A stretch of 64,000 bases of DNA from Thiohalocapsa sp. (lineage in GTDB: Bacteria > Pseudomonadota > Gammaproteobacteria > Chromatiales > Chromatiaceae), in assembly GCA_021736785.1 (NCBI GenBank), contig JAIPFF010000014.1, positions 43,055 to 107,054 of the forward strand. The letters run 5' to 3'. Below are positions 8,745 to 18,191 of the stretch, one piece after another; position 1 is the first letter of the stretch; the number at the start of each line of letters is the position of its first letter. The notes under the pieces were generated by a model. It had not been told where the DNA came from and did no database searches. It was given only the letters and a program-made list of their open reading frames with translations. The position numbers were made by a program, and so were the translations under genes.

Positions 8745-10370
8745 ATGACCGAAGAACGCCTGCTGCTCAGCGGCGACGACGCGGTGGCCCTCGGGGCCCT
8801 GCATGCCGGTGTCCGGCTCGGTACCGGCTACCCCGGCACACCGTCCACCGAGATCCTGGAGACCTTCGACCGCGTCGGCGGCCGCGCCCAATGGTCGCCG
8901 AACGAGAAGGTGGCGCTCGAGGTCGCGATCGGCGTCGCCTTCGCCGGCGCGCGGGCCCTGGTAACCATGAAGCACGTCGGCCTCAATGTCGCCGCCGATC
9001 CGCTGTTCACGGCCACGTACACCGACGTCGAGGGCGGGCTCGTCATCGTCTCCGCCGACGATCCCGGCATGGCCTCCAGCCAGAACGAGCAGGACAACCG
9101 CCACTATGCCCGCGCGGCCGGCGCGCCCATGCTGGAGCCCCGGGACAGCCAGCAGGCCTACGACTACACCCGGCTCGCGTTCGCGCTCTCCGAGCGCTGG
9201 AAGATCCCGCTGATCCTGCGGCTGACCACGCGCGTGTGCCATGCCAAGACCGTGGTACGTCCGCGGCCGATGGATGCCGGCCCGCTGCCGGAGCCGCACT
9301 TCGCGCGCGACATCCCGGCGCGGGTCATGATCCCGGCCTATGCCAAGCCGGCCCATCACCGGCTACGGGCCAAGCTCGCCGAGATCGAGGCCTGGAACGA
9401 CGCGGACGGCCCGATGCAGGTCGACGAGGGCGACCCGGCGCTCGGCATCATCGCCACCGGCGTCGCGGCCATGCACGCGCGGGAAGCGGCACCGGATGCC
9501 CGCCAGCTCACCATCGGCATGACCTATCCGCTGCCGATGCAGCGCATCCGCGCCTTCGCCAGGGGCTGCGAGCGGCTGTTGGTCATCGAAGAGGGTGACC
9601 CGGTGCTGGTCGACAGCCTGCGCGTGGCGGGCATCGAGGCCGAGGGCAAGCCCGAGATGTACCGTTTCGGCGAGCTCAACGTCGCCCGGGTGCGGCGCAT
9701 CATCGAAGGCGACCGCTCGCCGGAGCCGAAGCCCGCGCCCGGAAAGCCGCCGGAGCTCTGCCAGGGCTGCTCTCACCGCGGTGTCTTCGAGGTGCTGCGC
9801 GATCTGGACTGCATCGTCGCCGGCGACATCGGCTGCTACACGCTGGGCGTACTGCCGCCGTTCTCGGCCATGGACAGCTGCGTCTGCATGGGCGCGGCGA
9901 TCGGCGTCGGGCTCGGGCTGCGGCACGTATTGCCGGAGGCCGAGGCGCGACGCGTGGTCAGCGTCATCGGCGACTCGACCTTCGTCCATTCCGGCATCAC
10001 CGGCCTTGCGGAGATGGTCTACAACCCGCCGCCGACGGGTCACGTCGTGCTGATCCTCGATAACGGCACCACGGCCATGACCGGACTGCAGGAGCACCCC
10101 GGCACCGGGCGGCTGCTGGACCACTCGCCGACGGCGAAGATCAGCTTCGAGGCCCTGGCGCGATCCATGGGCGTGGAGAACGTGCATGTCGTGGACGTGC
10201 TCGACAAGGCCCAGTCCCTGAGCGCGCTGCTGACGGACTTGCTGGCCAGGTCCGAGACCTCGCTCGTCGTCACGCGCCAGCCCTGCGTGCTGGCGGCGCC
10301 GAAGATTCGGCAGTACGAAAAGACGGCCGAGGCGCAGCGGATCGCGGGCTGCACGGCCACCACCGACTGA
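8745..10370 (+). CDS. iorA: indolepyruvate oxidoreductase alpha subunit, short form
   Basis: This 541-residue thiamine-diphosphate enzyme subunit oxidises arylpyruvates (indolepyruvate, phenylpyruvate) to aryl-acetyl-CoA with CoA and an electron acceptor. The N-terminal pyrimidine-binding half carries GYPGTPSTE. The C-terminal half has the thiamine-diphosphate motif starting GDSTFVHSG and ending near LDNGTTAMTG. A CQGCSHRG motif lies between the halves. Standard IorA is about 600-650 residues and ends in a ferredoxin domain with two 4Fe-4S clusters. This protein stops before that domain, so electrons must leave another way or through a separate ferredoxin. The ATG at 8745 is chosen; an upstream GTG/ATG extension lacks conservation. 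It is followed 15 bases later by iorB. Confidence 0.85.
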   Translation: MTEERLLLSGDDAVALGALHAGVRLGTGYPGTPSTEILETFDRVGGRAQWSPNEKVALEVAIGVAFAGARALVTMKHVGLNVAADPLFTATYTDVEGGLVIVSADDPGMASSQNEQDNRHYARAAGAPMLEPRDSQQAYDYTRLAFALSERWKIPLILRLTTRVCHAKTVVRPRPMDAGPLPEPHFARDIPARVMIPAYAKPAHHRLRAKLAEIEAWNDADGPMQVDEGDPALGIIATGVAAMHAREAAPDARQLTIGMTYPLPMQRIRAFARGCERLLVIEEGDPVLVDSLRVAGIEAEGKPEMYRFGELNVARVRRIIEGDRSPEPKPAPGKPPELCQGCSHRGVFEVLRDLDCIVAGDIGCYTLGVLPPFSAMDSCVCMGAAIGVGLGLRHVLPEAEARRVVSVIGDSTFVHSGITGLAEMVYNPPPTGHVVLILDNGTTAMTGLQEHPGTGRLLDHSPTAKISFEALARSMGVENVHVVDVLDKAQSLSALLTDLLARSETSLVVTRQPCVLAAPKIRQYEKTAEAQRIAGCTATTD

Positions 10371-10385
10371 GCGGGAGAGCACCGT

Positions 10386-10883
10386 ATGGCCTTCGTCAAA
10401 AACATCGTCATCGCCGGCCTCGGCGGGCAGGGCGTGCTGACGTCCTCGGACATCCTGGCCGACGCGGCGCTGGCCGCCGGCTTCGACGTCAAGAAGAGCG
10501 AGTTGCACGGCATGAGCCAGCGCGGCGGCTCCGTCACCAGCGACGTGCGCTACGGCGACGCGGTGCTGAGCCCGATGGTGCCGCCCGGGGAGGCCGACGT
10601 GCTGCTGGTGCTGGAGCCGACCCAGGTCGACATCAACCTGGCGCTGCTGCGCGCCGGCGGCGTGCTGATCGGCCCGGACGTGATCGACCCCGCCGCGCTG
10701 CGCAACCGCAAGAGCCTGAACGTGGCGATGCTGGGCGCGCTGTCGGCGGCGCTCGACATCGGCGAGGCGCACTGGCTTACGGCCGTGCGCGCCAACCTGG
10801 CCCCGAAGCTCCACGCGCTGAACGAGGAGGCCTTCTCGATCGGCCGGGCCGCTGCGGTGGGACGCTTCGCCAGGGCCGACTGA
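10386..10883 (+). CDS. iorB: indolepyruvate oxidoreductase beta subunit
   Basis: This 165-residue gamma-type 2-oxoacid oxidoreductase domain protein is the small partner of IorA. The start region has the family glycine loop (IAGLGGQGVLTSS), and the SELHGMSQRGGSV stretch is the conserved CoA/substrate contact of IorB. A GGGAGAGCACC ribosome site stands before the ATG. It is co-transcribed with iorA (15-base gap) and lies 62 bases before the phenylacetate-CoA ligase gene. Together the two subunits should turn arylpyruvates into aryl-acetyl-CoA; with the ligase, free arylacetates are also activated. The length is somewhat shorter than typical IorB (about 190-200 residues), with the C-terminal helix trimmed. 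Confidence 0.85.
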   Translation: MAFVKNIVIAGLGGQGVLTSSDILADAALAAGFDVKKSELHGMSQRGGSVTSDVRYGDAVLSPMVPPGEADVLLVLEPTQVDINLALLRAGGVLIGPDVIDPAALRNRKSLNVAMLGALSAALDIGEAHWLTAVRANLAPKLHALNEEAFSIGRAAAVGRFARAD

Positions 10884-10945
10884 AGCAAGCACCGGGCGAC
10901 CGGCGGATACCAAGATCGATTTTCGAGATACCGGGAGAATCAGCC

Positions 10946-12280
10946 ATGCTGAAAGAGCTGTGGAACGACGCCGAGGGAGGCTTTCACCCGGCAAGCGCGC
11001 CGGATTTCCTGCCCGAGTCCGCGCTCCGAGAGGTTCAGCTGCGCCGGCTGCGCGCCGTCGTCTCCCGCGCCTACGAGAACGTCGAGCTGTTCCGCTCGCG
11101 GCTCAACGACCGGCGGCTGACACCGGCCTCCATCCGAAGCCTGGAGGATATCCGCGAGCTGCCGTTCACCATCAAGGCGGATCTGCGCGACACCTACCCT
11201 TTCGGTCTGTTCGCGAGCCCCATGACCGATGTGGTGCGGCTGCACGCGTCCTCGGGCACCACGGGTAAGCCCATCGTCGTCGCCTACACCCGCGAGGACG
11301 TCGAGGTCTGGTCCGAGGTCATGGCGCGCACGTTGGCCTGCTGCAGCCTGCACCGCGGCGATATCGTACAGAACGCCTACGGCTACGGGCTCTTTACCGG
11401 CGGTCTCGGCGCCCACTACGGCGCCGAGGCCTTGGGCGCCACGGTGATCCCGATCTCCGGCGGCAACACCGACCGGCAGATCATGCTGCTGCGCGACTTC
11501 GGCGCCACCGCGCTCTGTTGCACGCCGAGCTATTTCACGCATCTGGTGGAGCGCGCCGGCGAGCTCGACGTCGATCTGCGCGAGCTGCCGTTGCGGGTCG
11601 GCGTGTTCGGCGCCGAGCCCTGGAGCGACGGCATGCGCGAGCACATCGAGGCGCAAGCGGGCATCAAGGCCTTCGATATCTACGGCCTGTCCGAGATCAT
11701 CGGCCCCGGCGTGGCCAGCGAATGCTCGCAGCACGAGGGCCTGCACGTCTTCGAGGATCATTTCTATCCGGAGATCATCGATCCCGAGACCGGCGAGGCC
11801 CTGCCGGACGGCGCCGAGGGCGAGCTGGTGCTGACCACGCTCAGCAAGCGTGCGATGCCGATGATCCGCTACCGCACCCGCGACATCACCTCGATCATCA
11901 CCGAGCCCTGCGGCTGCGGGCGCACGGTCCGGCGCATCCGCCGCATCGGCCGGCGCTCCGACGACATGATCATCATCCGCGGCGTCAACGTCTATCCGTC
12001 CCAGGTGGAGGCGGCGCTGTTGACCGTCGAGGGCACGCTGCCCCACTACCAGATCATCCTGACCCGCGACCAGGGGCTGGACCAGATGACCGTGGAGGTC
12101 GAAGTGACCGCCGAGGTCTTCAGCGACAAGGTCCGCGCGCTGGAAGAGGTGCGCGCACGCATCGCCCAGGCCATCGAGCACATCCTCGGCATCCGCGTCG
12201 CCCTGCGCCTGGTGGCACCGCGCAGCATCGAGCGCAGCCAGGGCAAGGCGAAGCGCGTCATCGACCGGCGTGCGGGCTAG
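10946..12280 (+). CDS. paaK: phenylacetate-CoA ligase
   Basis: This 444-residue AMP-forming ligase joins phenylacetate (or a related aryl acid) to CoA using ATP. The phosphate-binding loop ASSGTTGKP lies at about residues 96-104. The mid region carries the adenylate motif (DIYGLSEIIGPG), followed by the YRTRDI hinge motif and the C-terminal lysine segment near RSQGKAKRV. This is the PaaK/anaerobic type rather than a general acyl-CoA synthetase. It follows iorAB and is followed by a double-ACT protein, an arrangement common in anaerobic aromatic amino-acid degradation. A GGGAGAATC ribosome site precedes the ATG. Exact substrate preference cannot be read from the sequence. Confidence 0.92.
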   Translation: MLKELWNDAEGGFHPASAPDFLPESALREVQLRRLRAVVSRAYENVELFRSRLNDRRLTPASIRSLEDIRELPFTIKADLRDTYPFGLFASPMTDVVRLHASSGTTGKPIVVAYTREDVEVWSEVMARTLACCSLHRGDIVQNAYGYGLFTGGLGAHYGAEALGATVIPISGGNTDRQIMLLRDFGATALCCTPSYFTHLVERAGELDVDLRELPLRVGVFGAEPWSDGMREHIEAQAGIKAFDIYGLSEIIGPGVASECSQHEGLHVFEDHFYPEIIDPETGEALPDGAEGELVLTTLSKRAMPMIRYRTRDITSIITEPCGCGRTVRRIRRIGRRSDDMIIIRGVNVYPSQVEAALLTVEGTLPHYQIILTRDQGLDQMTVEVEVTAEVFSDKVRALEEVRARIAQAIEHILGIRVALRLVAPRSIERSQGKAKRVIDRRAG

Positions 12281-12333
12281 GCTCGCGGCGATCGGCATCG
12301 GCCAACATTGGCCAGTATCGAAGAGTGCAGATC

Positions 12334-12771
12334 ATGAAACTGAAGCAACTGTCGGTCTTCTTGGAGAATCGCCCGGGTCAGCTGGCGGCGCCGGTGCAGG
12401 CGCTGGCACAGGAGGGCGTCAATATCCTGACGCTGTCGCTGGCGGATACGACCGAGTTCGGCATCCTGCGGCTGATCGTCGACGACTGGGAGCGGGCGAA
12501 GGACGTCTTGGAGCAGGCGGGCTGGGTCGTGAATCTGAGCGACGTCGTCGCGATCGGTGTCGCCGACCGGCCCGGCGGTCTGTCCGAGGTGTTGACCCTG
12601 TTGGCAGGCGAGGGCGTCAACATCGAGTACCTGTATGCCTTTGCGCTGCGGCGCGACGACAAGGCCATCCTGATCATTCGCTTCGAGGATCCGGAATCCG
12701 CGCTGCAGGTGGTCCTGGACAAGGGGCTGCACGTCGTCGACGGGGACCAGCTGGTGGCGCTGGTTTCCTGA
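12334..12771 (+). CDS. tandem ACT-domain protein linked to paaK
   Basis: This 145-residue protein consists of two ACT domains (about residues 1-70 and 72-145). The two halves begin similarly: the first with LSVFLENRPGQLAAP, the second with IGVADRPGGLSEV. ACT domains bind amino acids and regulate enzymes. Stand-alone double-ACT proteins are regularly found beside phenylacetate-CoA ligase and indolepyruvate oxidoreductase genes. It probably senses an aromatic amino acid and modulates this pathway; that role is inferred from neighbourhood. The ATG at 12334 is 54 bases after the paaK stop and fits the family start; the frame is open much further upstream only because it shadows paaK. Confidence 0.85.
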   Translation: MKLKQLSVFLENRPGQLAAPVQALAQEGVNILTLSLADTTEFGILRLIVDDWERAKDVLEQAGWVVNLSDVVAIGVADRPGGLSEVLTLLAGEGVNIEYLYAFALRRDDKAILIIRFEDPESALQVVLDKGLHVVDGDQLVALVS

Positions 12772-12965
12772 CGGTTTGCCCGCTTCGCGGCACCGAGCGG
12801 GTCGCCATCGCCGTGCCGATTGATTGTCCTTTGCCCGCCTGCAATGGCGGTCCCGAGGCGGGCCTGTTTACCGCGACGTCCGGCCCCGGCTGGCACCATG
12901 ATCGAGGCCGCCTCTTGCCCGTAGCCCGGCCCGGCGATGCTTGCGACATCGGAGCTCGGGGGCCG

Positions 12966-14258
12966 CTATTGTCCGTCGGACGACCGGTCAATTGCCGACG
13001 CGCCGGCGTGCGGTGACGTTGCGGGCCGTCCTGCGTTGGGCGCATCGGTGTCCTGCTCCAGTCGCGCCAGCAGCCCCGGCGTCGGCCAGGCGTCCGCGGG
13101 CAGGCCGAGCCGCAGCTGCTCCGCTCGCACCGCGGCGCGGGTCTTGGCGCCGAGAATGCCGTCGATCGCGCCGACATCGTGGCCGCGATCGGCGAGCAGG
13201 CGCTGCAGCGCTTCCATTTGCGCGCCGCGCAAGCCCGGGTCCGGATCGCGGGCGTCGACCTTCGGCGCACCGGCAAGCCGAGTCGCCAGATAGGCCGCGG
13301 TGGTGCTGTAGACCAGGGACTGGTTCCAGCGCAGGAAGACGGCGAAGTTCGGATAGGCCAAAAACGCCGGGCCGTTGCGGCCCATCGGCAGCAACAGCGA
13401 TGCCTCGAGCCCATCCGAAGGCAGCGCGCTGCCGTCCGCGTGCTGTACACCGAGCGCGGCCCATTGCTCGCGCGGATGGCTTCGATAGACGCCGGCCTGC
13501 TGCCAGGACATATCCTCCGGTACCCGGACCTCCTCCAGCCAGGGCTCGCCGGCGCGCCAGCCGAGCTCGTGCAGCATGCGCGCGGCCGTCATGATCACAT
13601 CCGGCTTGCTGTCCTTGAGATGCACCTCGCCGTCGCCGTCTCCATCGGTACCCAGGGATAGATAATCCGACGGCAAGACCTGGACTTGCCCCAACTCGCC
13701 GGCCCAGGCGCCGCGCAGTTCGCCACGGCCCAGCCAGCCCAGGTCCACGAGCCGCAGCGCGTCGATCAGCTGCGGGCGGAACAGCTCCGGGCGGCGGCAG
13801 TCGTGGGCCAGCGTCGCGAGGGCGGTCAGGGTGTCGAAGTCGCCCTGCACGGCGCCATAGTCCGTCTCCAATCCCCAGAAGGAGGCGATGACGGGGCCGG
13901 GTGCGCCATAGCGCTGCTCCGCGCGCGCGAAGACGTCCGCGAATTCGTCGAGCTGCTGCTGGCCGATGCGGAGGCGATAGTCATTGACCATCCGCCCGGC
14001 AAAGGTCAGCCAGTCCTGCGTGAAAACGGCCTGCGCCCGGTCCATGGCCAAGACCTTGTCGTTCGGCTGGAGCTGCGCCAGCAGCGCCGCTGCGCCCTCG
14101 GAGATACCGGAGGCCCTAGCCTCGGCGACCAGTCGATCGCGCCAGGCATCGAAATCGCCACCGCAGTCCGCCGACGCAGTCGCGGGTGCGGCCGCGGCAA
14201 CCGCGGCCATCAGGACCGGCAGAACCCTTCTTGAATGGCTGAACAACGGCGGTGGCAT
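12966..14258 (-). CDS. lytic murein transglycosylase with peptidoglycan-binding tail
   Basis: This 430-residue secreted protein is of the MltB type (SLT_2/GH103). A signal peptide covers about residues 1-30; there is no clear lipobox, so it is probably periplasmic rather than a lipoprotein. The catalytic glutamate is E131 in SFWGLETDYGAV. The C-terminal part (about 345-400) is a peptidoglycan_binding_1 domain, with an IDGILGAKTRAAVR segment. The enzyme cleaves the muramyl-glucosaminyl bond to give anhydromuramyl ends, during wall growth or machine insertion. It is transcribed toward the ACT gene and stands alone. The last 40 residues are low-complexity and probably flexible. Confidence 0.9.
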   Translation of the reverse strand: MPPPLFSHSRRVLPVLMAAVAAAAPATASADCGGDFDAWRDRLVAEARASGISEGAAALLAQLQPNDKVLAMDRAQAVFTQDWLTFAGRMVNDYRLRIGQQQLDEFADVFARAEQRYGAPGPVIASFWGLETDYGAVQGDFDTLTALATLAHDCRRPELFRPQLIDALRLVDLGWLGRGELRGAWAGELGQVQVLPSDYLSLGTDGDGDGEVHLKDSKPDVIMTAARMLHELGWRAGEPWLEEVRVPEDMSWQQAGVYRSHPREQWAALGVQHADGSALPSDGLEASLLLPMGRNGPAFLAYPNFAVFLRWNQSLVYSTTAAYLATRLAGAPKVDARDPDPGLRGAQMEALQRLLADRGHDVGAIDGILGAKTRAAVRAEQLRLGLPADAWPTPGLLARLEQDTDAPNAGRPATSPHAGASAIDRSSDGQ

Positions 14259-14368
14259 GGCTTTACTCGGGAGTTGTTTGCAGGGTCGCGGCCCGCGGTC
14301 CCGCTTGGAGACCGTCTGCGTAGTCCTACGTATCTATGACGCGATCCATGTCCGATAATGGCGCGCAA

Positions 14369-14428
14369 CCGGCCAGACATCGGGCCAGACATCGGGCGAG
14401 ACGTCGGGCGAGACGTCGGACAAGTCAT
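14369..14428 (+). repeat. five tandem 12-bp repeats before the Met-heptad gene
   Basis: Five consecutive 12-base units (consensus CGGGCGAGACAT) start at 14369 and end 23 bases before the downstream start codon. The third and fourth units are identical; the others differ at one to four positions. The array lies in the presumed leader or promoter of the methionine-rich membrane protein, so copy number could affect expression. It is not long enough to be a CRISPR array. Confidence 0.8.
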
Positions 14429-14451
14429 CAGGCGGATATCGGGTATAGACC

Positions 14452-15168
14452 ATGGCAGAGCAAAACGGCAACGGTGCGTCCGAATCGCTGGCGGCGATCG
14501 AGCGTCTGGTCGATGTCCTGCGCCAGGATATCGATCTGCGTATGCAGGCGCTCGAGCGCATGAACGAGCTCATCGAGCGCCGCAACGAACTGATCGCCGC
14601 GCAGACCAGTGATCACGCCGAGCGGGTGCGCGCCGAGATGAGCGACCGGCTGCAGGTCGAGCAGCACCGCAACATGCGCGCCAAATGGTACACCGGCATC
14701 CTCGGCATCTTCGCGGTCATGATAGGCGCTGTGCTGTTCTATATGGTCATGGAGATGGCCCGCGATATGAACCACATGGAAGACTACATGTACAACATGG
14801 GTCACGCGGCAGGCGACAAGCGCGAGCGCCGGCGCGACTTCAAGGTGGACGGCCCGAGCTATATGTTCACGATGGCCGACGATATGCGGGGTATGCGCGG
14901 CGACATCGGCTCCATGAGCAGCCAAATCACGGCGATGCGCGGCGACATGGACCAGATGCGTGTCGCGATCATCGCCATGGACGGCAGCATCGGCACCCTG
15001 TCCGGCGATATCGGGCAGATGTCCACCGACATGACGACCATGAACGGCACCATGGGCCGCATGCAGTTCGACACGCTGCTGATGCGCCAGGGTGTCGGCA
15101 GCATGTCCAACGACACCCGTTCCATGGGCGCACCGTTCCGGGCCATGGATTCGATGTTTCCCTGGTAG
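14452..15168 (+). CDS. membrane-anchored coiled-coil protein with Met-heptad repeat
   Basis: I do not recognise a characterised family. This 238-residue protein has an N-terminal amphipathic, charged helix (about 10-78), one membrane segment (about 79-101) and a C-terminal region on the far side. From residue 141 to 232 a methionine occurs at every seventh position (141, 148, 155 and so on), with leucine at 183 the only exception. This is a strict heptad coiled-coil pattern with Met as the core residue, in a background of Gly, Asp and Ser (for example MRGDIGS, MSSQITA). Further methionines add to the richness. Such a Met ladder could bind metal ions, resist or sense oxidation, or simply oligomerise. 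The gene stands alone before metG, preceded by the 12-bp repeats. Confidence 0.75.
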   Translation: MAEQNGNGASESLAAIERLVDVLRQDIDLRMQALERMNELIERRNELIAAQTSDHAERVRAEMSDRLQVEQHRNMRAKWYTGILGIFAVMIGAVLFYMVMEMARDMNHMEDYMYNMGHAAGDKRERRRDFKVDGPSYMFTMADDMRGMRGDIGSMSSQITAMRGDMDQMRVAIIAMDGSIGTLSGDIGQMSTDMTTMNGTMGRMQFDTLLMRQGVGSMSNDTRSMGAPFRAMDSMFPW

Positions 15169-15170
15169 CC

Positions 15171-15200
15171 GTCCCCGTCCCCGTCCCCGTCCCCGTCGCC
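15171..15200 (+). repeat. GTCCCC hexamer tract
   Basis: Five tandem copies of a hexamer (GTCCCC, the last reading GTCGCC) begin two bases after the stop codon of the Met-heptad gene. The tract is a simple-sequence repeat in the 290-base gap before metG. The rest of that gap holds nothing I recognise apart from the presumed metG promoter. Confidence 0.8.
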
Positions 15201-15459
15201 GTTAGCGGGCGCGCCTGTTGTCGCGCGGCGCGCGGCATGTCGCTCGTTCGCCGCTGCCGCTGTTGCGGACGCGAGCTCCCTGTCCGCCTTGCAGTGCTTG
15301 CGTTGCAGTAGGTATGTGCGCCACATGGATCTGGTAGGTCGGGCGCACGGCAACGTCTCCTCTGACGTTCGGGACGCTGAAACCCGCCGCCCCTTTGCCG
15401 CATAATGGCGGACTTCGATCATTTCCGGCACAGCACCGAATCCGCCAGCGAGTCCCGAC

Positions 15460-17547
15460 ATGAGCCAGTCTTCGACGCCCGCCGCGAACGGGCCCCGCGA
15501 CATCCTGATCACCAGCGCGTTGCCCTACGCGAACGGGCCGATCCATATCGGCCATCTGGTCGAGTACATCCAGACCGACATCTGGTCGCGCTTCCAGAAG
15601 ATGCGCGGGCACAACTGCTGGTATGTCTGCGCCGACGATGCCCACGGCACGCCGATCATGCTGAAGGCGCGCCAGGAGGGCATCACGCCGGAGGAGTTGA
15701 TCGCGCGGGTCGCGGCGGAGCACCAGGCGGACTTCGCCGAGTTCCGGGTGGGCTTCGACAACTACCACTCGACCCACTCGGACGAGAACCGCTACTTCGC
15801 GACGCTGATCTACGCGCGCAACCGCGACAAGGGCCACATCGCCAAGCGCACCATCGAGCAGGCCTTCGATCCGGTGGAGCAGATGTTCCTGCCGGACCGC
15901 TTCATCAAAGGCGAGTGCCCCAAGTGCGGCGCGGCGGATCAGTACGGCGATAACTGCGAGGTGTGCGGCGCCAGCTACTCGCCGGCGGAGCTGAAGAACC
16001 CGCGCTCGGCAGTGTCCGGCGCCGTGCCGGAGCAGCGCGAGTCCGACCACTACTTCTTCAAGCTCGGCGACTTCGAGCAGATGCTCAAGACCTGGACCCG
16101 CGGCGGCAGCCTGCAGCGCGAGGTCGCGAACAAGCTCGACGAATGGTTCGACGCCGGCCTGCAGGAGTGGGACATCTCCCGCGACGCCCCGTACTTCGGC
16201 TTCGAGATCCCGGACCACCCGGGCAAGTTCTTCTACGTCTGGCTGGACGCGCCCATCGGCTACCTGGCCAGCTTCAAGAACCTCTGCGACAGCGAGCGCG
16301 GCAAGGCCGAGGGCCTGGACTTCGATCGCTTCTGGGCGCCCGACAGCGACGCCGAGGTCTATCACTTCATCGGCAAGGACATCATCTACTTCCACGCCCT
16401 GTTCTTCCCCGCGATGCTGCACGGGGCCGACTTCCGCACGCCGAGCGCCATCTTCGCCCACGGCTTCCTGACCGTGGACGGGCAGAAGATGTCCAAGTCC
16501 CGCGGCACCTTCATCAAGGCGCGCACCTACCTGGACCACCTGAACCCGGAGTACCTGCGCTACTACTTCGCCGCCAAGCTCGGCCCCGGCGTCGACGACA
16601 TCGACCTGAGCCTGGACGACTTTCAGGCCCGCGTGAATGCGGACCTGGTGGGCAAGGTGGTCAACATCGCGAGCCGCAGTGCCGGCTTCGTCACCAAGCG
16701 CTTCGAGGGCCGGCTGTCGGCGGCGCTGCCGGAGCCCGCGCTGTTCGACGCGTTCGTCGCCGCCGGCGAGTCCATCGCCGGCGCCTACGAAAAGCGGGAG
16801 TTCAGCCGTGCCGTGCGCGAGATCATGGCCTTCGCCGACCGCGCCAACCAGTACATCGACGAAAAGGCGCCTTGGGTCGTCGCCAAGCAGGAGGGCCGCG
16901 ACGACGAATTGCAGGCCATCTGCACGCAAGGCCTGAACCTGTTCCGGCTGCTGATCGGCTGGCTCAAGCCGATCCTGCCCGGCACCGCCGAGGCCGCCGA
17001 GGACTTCCTGCGGATCCCGCCGCTGACCTGGGACACGCTCGCAAGCCCGCTGCTCGATCATGAAATCGCCAAGTTCAAGCCGCTGATGACCCGCGTCGAC
17101 CCGAAGCAGATCGAGGCCGTGCTGGAGGCGTCCAAGGAAGACCTGACCGCCGCGGACGCCAAGAAGACCCGCCCCCACGAGACCAAGACCGAGGGCCACC
17201 TGGTCAAGGATCCGATCGCCGACACCATCGACTTCGACGCCTTCGCCAAGGTGGACCTGCGCATCGCGCGCATCGTCGAGGCCGGCCCCGTCGAAGGCGC
17301 CGACAAGCTGCTGCAGCTCACCCTCGACCTCGGCGGCGAGACCCGCAACGTCTTCGCCGGCATCAGCAAGGCCTACGACCCCAAAGACCTCGAAGGCCGC
17401 CTCACCGTCATGGTCGCCAACCTGGCCCCGAGGAAAATGCGCTTCGGCGTCTCCGAAGGCATGGTGCTGGCCGCCGGCCCCGGCGGCAAAGACATCTTCA
17501 TCCTGAGCCCGGACGACGGTGCGGAGCCGGGGATGAAGGTGAAGTAA
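15460..17547 (+). CDS. metG: methionine-tRNA ligase with C-terminal tRNA-binding domain
   Basis: This 695-residue class I synthetase charges tRNA-Met with methionine in the cytoplasm. The HIGH motif is at residues 29-32 (PIHIGHLVE). A zinc knuckle with CPKCG and CEVCG lies around 155-172, the KMSKS motif around residue 345 (GQKMSKSRG), and an anticodon-binding helical domain follows. After a charged linker, a C-terminal EMAP-II/Trbp111-like tRNA-binding domain (about 590-695) makes the long dimeric form found in Escherichia coli. The N terminus has a short extra tail before the catalytic core. It is a single-gene unit and is backbone rather than mobile DNA. Confidence 0.97.
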   Translation: MSQSSTPAANGPRDILITSALPYANGPIHIGHLVEYIQTDIWSRFQKMRGHNCWYVCADDAHGTPIMLKARQEGITPEELIARVAAEHQADFAEFRVGFDNYHSTHSDENRYFATLIYARNRDKGHIAKRTIEQAFDPVEQMFLPDRFIKGECPKCGAADQYGDNCEVCGASYSPAELKNPRSAVSGAVPEQRESDHYFFKLGDFEQMLKTWTRGGSLQREVANKLDEWFDAGLQEWDISRDAPYFGFEIPDHPGKFFYVWLDAPIGYLASFKNLCDSERGKAEGLDFDRFWAPDSDAEVYHFIGKDIIYFHALFFPAMLHGADFRTPSAIFAHGFLTVDGQKMSKSRGTFIKARTYLDHLNPEYLRYYFAAKLGPGVDDIDLSLDDFQARVNADLVGKVVNIASRSAGFVTKRFEGRLSAALPEPALFDAFVAAGESIAGAYEKREFSRAVREIMAFADRANQYIDEKAPWVVAKQEGRDDELQAICTQGLNLFRLLIGWLKPILPGTAEAAEDFLRIPPLTWDTLASPLLDHEIAKFKPLMTRVDPKQIEAVLEASKEDLTAADAKKTRPHETKTEGHLVKDPIADTIDFDAFAKVDLRIARIVEAGPVEGADKLLQLTLDLGGETRNVFAGISKAYDPKDLEGRLTVMVANLAPRKMRFGVSEGMVLAAGPGGKDIFILSPDDGAEPGMKVK

Positions 17548-17550
17548 GAG

Positions 17551-17564
17551 GCCGCTTCAGCGGC
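17551..17564 (+). terminator. weak hairpin after metG
   Basis: A five-base-pair stem (GCCGC TTCA GCGGC) begins three bases after the metG stop codon and is followed by a short T-containing stretch (TGGTTTA). It could be a weak intrinsic terminator, but the T tract is poor and the stem short. Confidence 0.35.
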
Positions 17565-17687
17565 TGGTTTACCGCGCTCGGCCGCGTCTGGCCCGCCGGC
17601 AGATATCGGCGAAGGCGTGCCGAATTGCACGCGCTCGCGCGCTGCGATACCGTCCATTGTCGATGAATCAGGCAAGGGTCAGCCGCC

Positions 17688-18077
17688 GTGTCCGCAACCT
17701 CGCAGGATGAGAAGCGCATAGCGCTCGACAGCTACGTCGCTGGCTGGCGTGCGCGAGAGCGACAAGCGCTTGCCGATGCGGCCGCCTGGCGCGCGCGCAT
17801 TCGCGGACGGTTGCCTGCCGTTGTGCGCATGCTCGTGGACGAGTACGGTGTGACGCGAGTCGTGCTGTTCGGCAGCCTCGTTCGCGACGAAGGGCGGGCT
17901 GGCAGCCACGTGAACCTGCTGGTTGGTGGCCTCCGGATAGAGCAGTTGCTGGATGCGGCCGTCGAGGCTGAAGGACTGCTGGAAGAGGCCGTCGCGGATA
18001 TCGTGCGGACCGAGCGTGCGCGGCCGGAGATCTGCGATCTCGCCGAACGAGATAGCGAGGTTCTGTACCCGTTCTGA
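17688..18077 (+). CDS. MNT-like nucleotidyltransferase domain protein lacking the metal motif
   Basis: This 129-residue protein has the fold signature of minimal nucleotidyltransferases (MntA type): a long N-terminal helix, then VLFGSLVRDEG, then the segment that normally carries two metal-binding aspartates (DxD). Here that segment reads SHVNLLVGG, so both catalytic aspartates are replaced (His and Asn). Active relatives are antitoxins that AMPylate HEPN toxins; no HEPN gene lies beside it. The protein may be an inactive descendant or a binding-only version. The start is GTG at 17688, 140 bases after metG. I am fairly sure of the fold and unsure whether the gene is functional. Confidence 0.6.
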   Translation: MSATSQDEKRIALDSYVAGWRARERQALADAAAWRARIRGRLPAVVRMLVDEYGVTRVVLFGSLVRDEGRAGSHVNLLVGGLRIEQLLDAAVEAEGLLEEAVADIVRTERARPEICDLAERDSEVLYPF

Positions 18078-18191
18078 CAGGGATTGGTGCCGCGCCGGCT
18101 AGTCGGACGTCCAGCCCCGAATCTCAACCCGCGAAGGGTCGGTCAACAGTCTCGTCGGCCAGGATGTTCACCGGGGCCGATGACGGCTTTC

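Noticed and set aside
9363..10994. 543-residue minus-strand frame
   Set aside because: Shadow of iorA and iorB, which are strongly supported.
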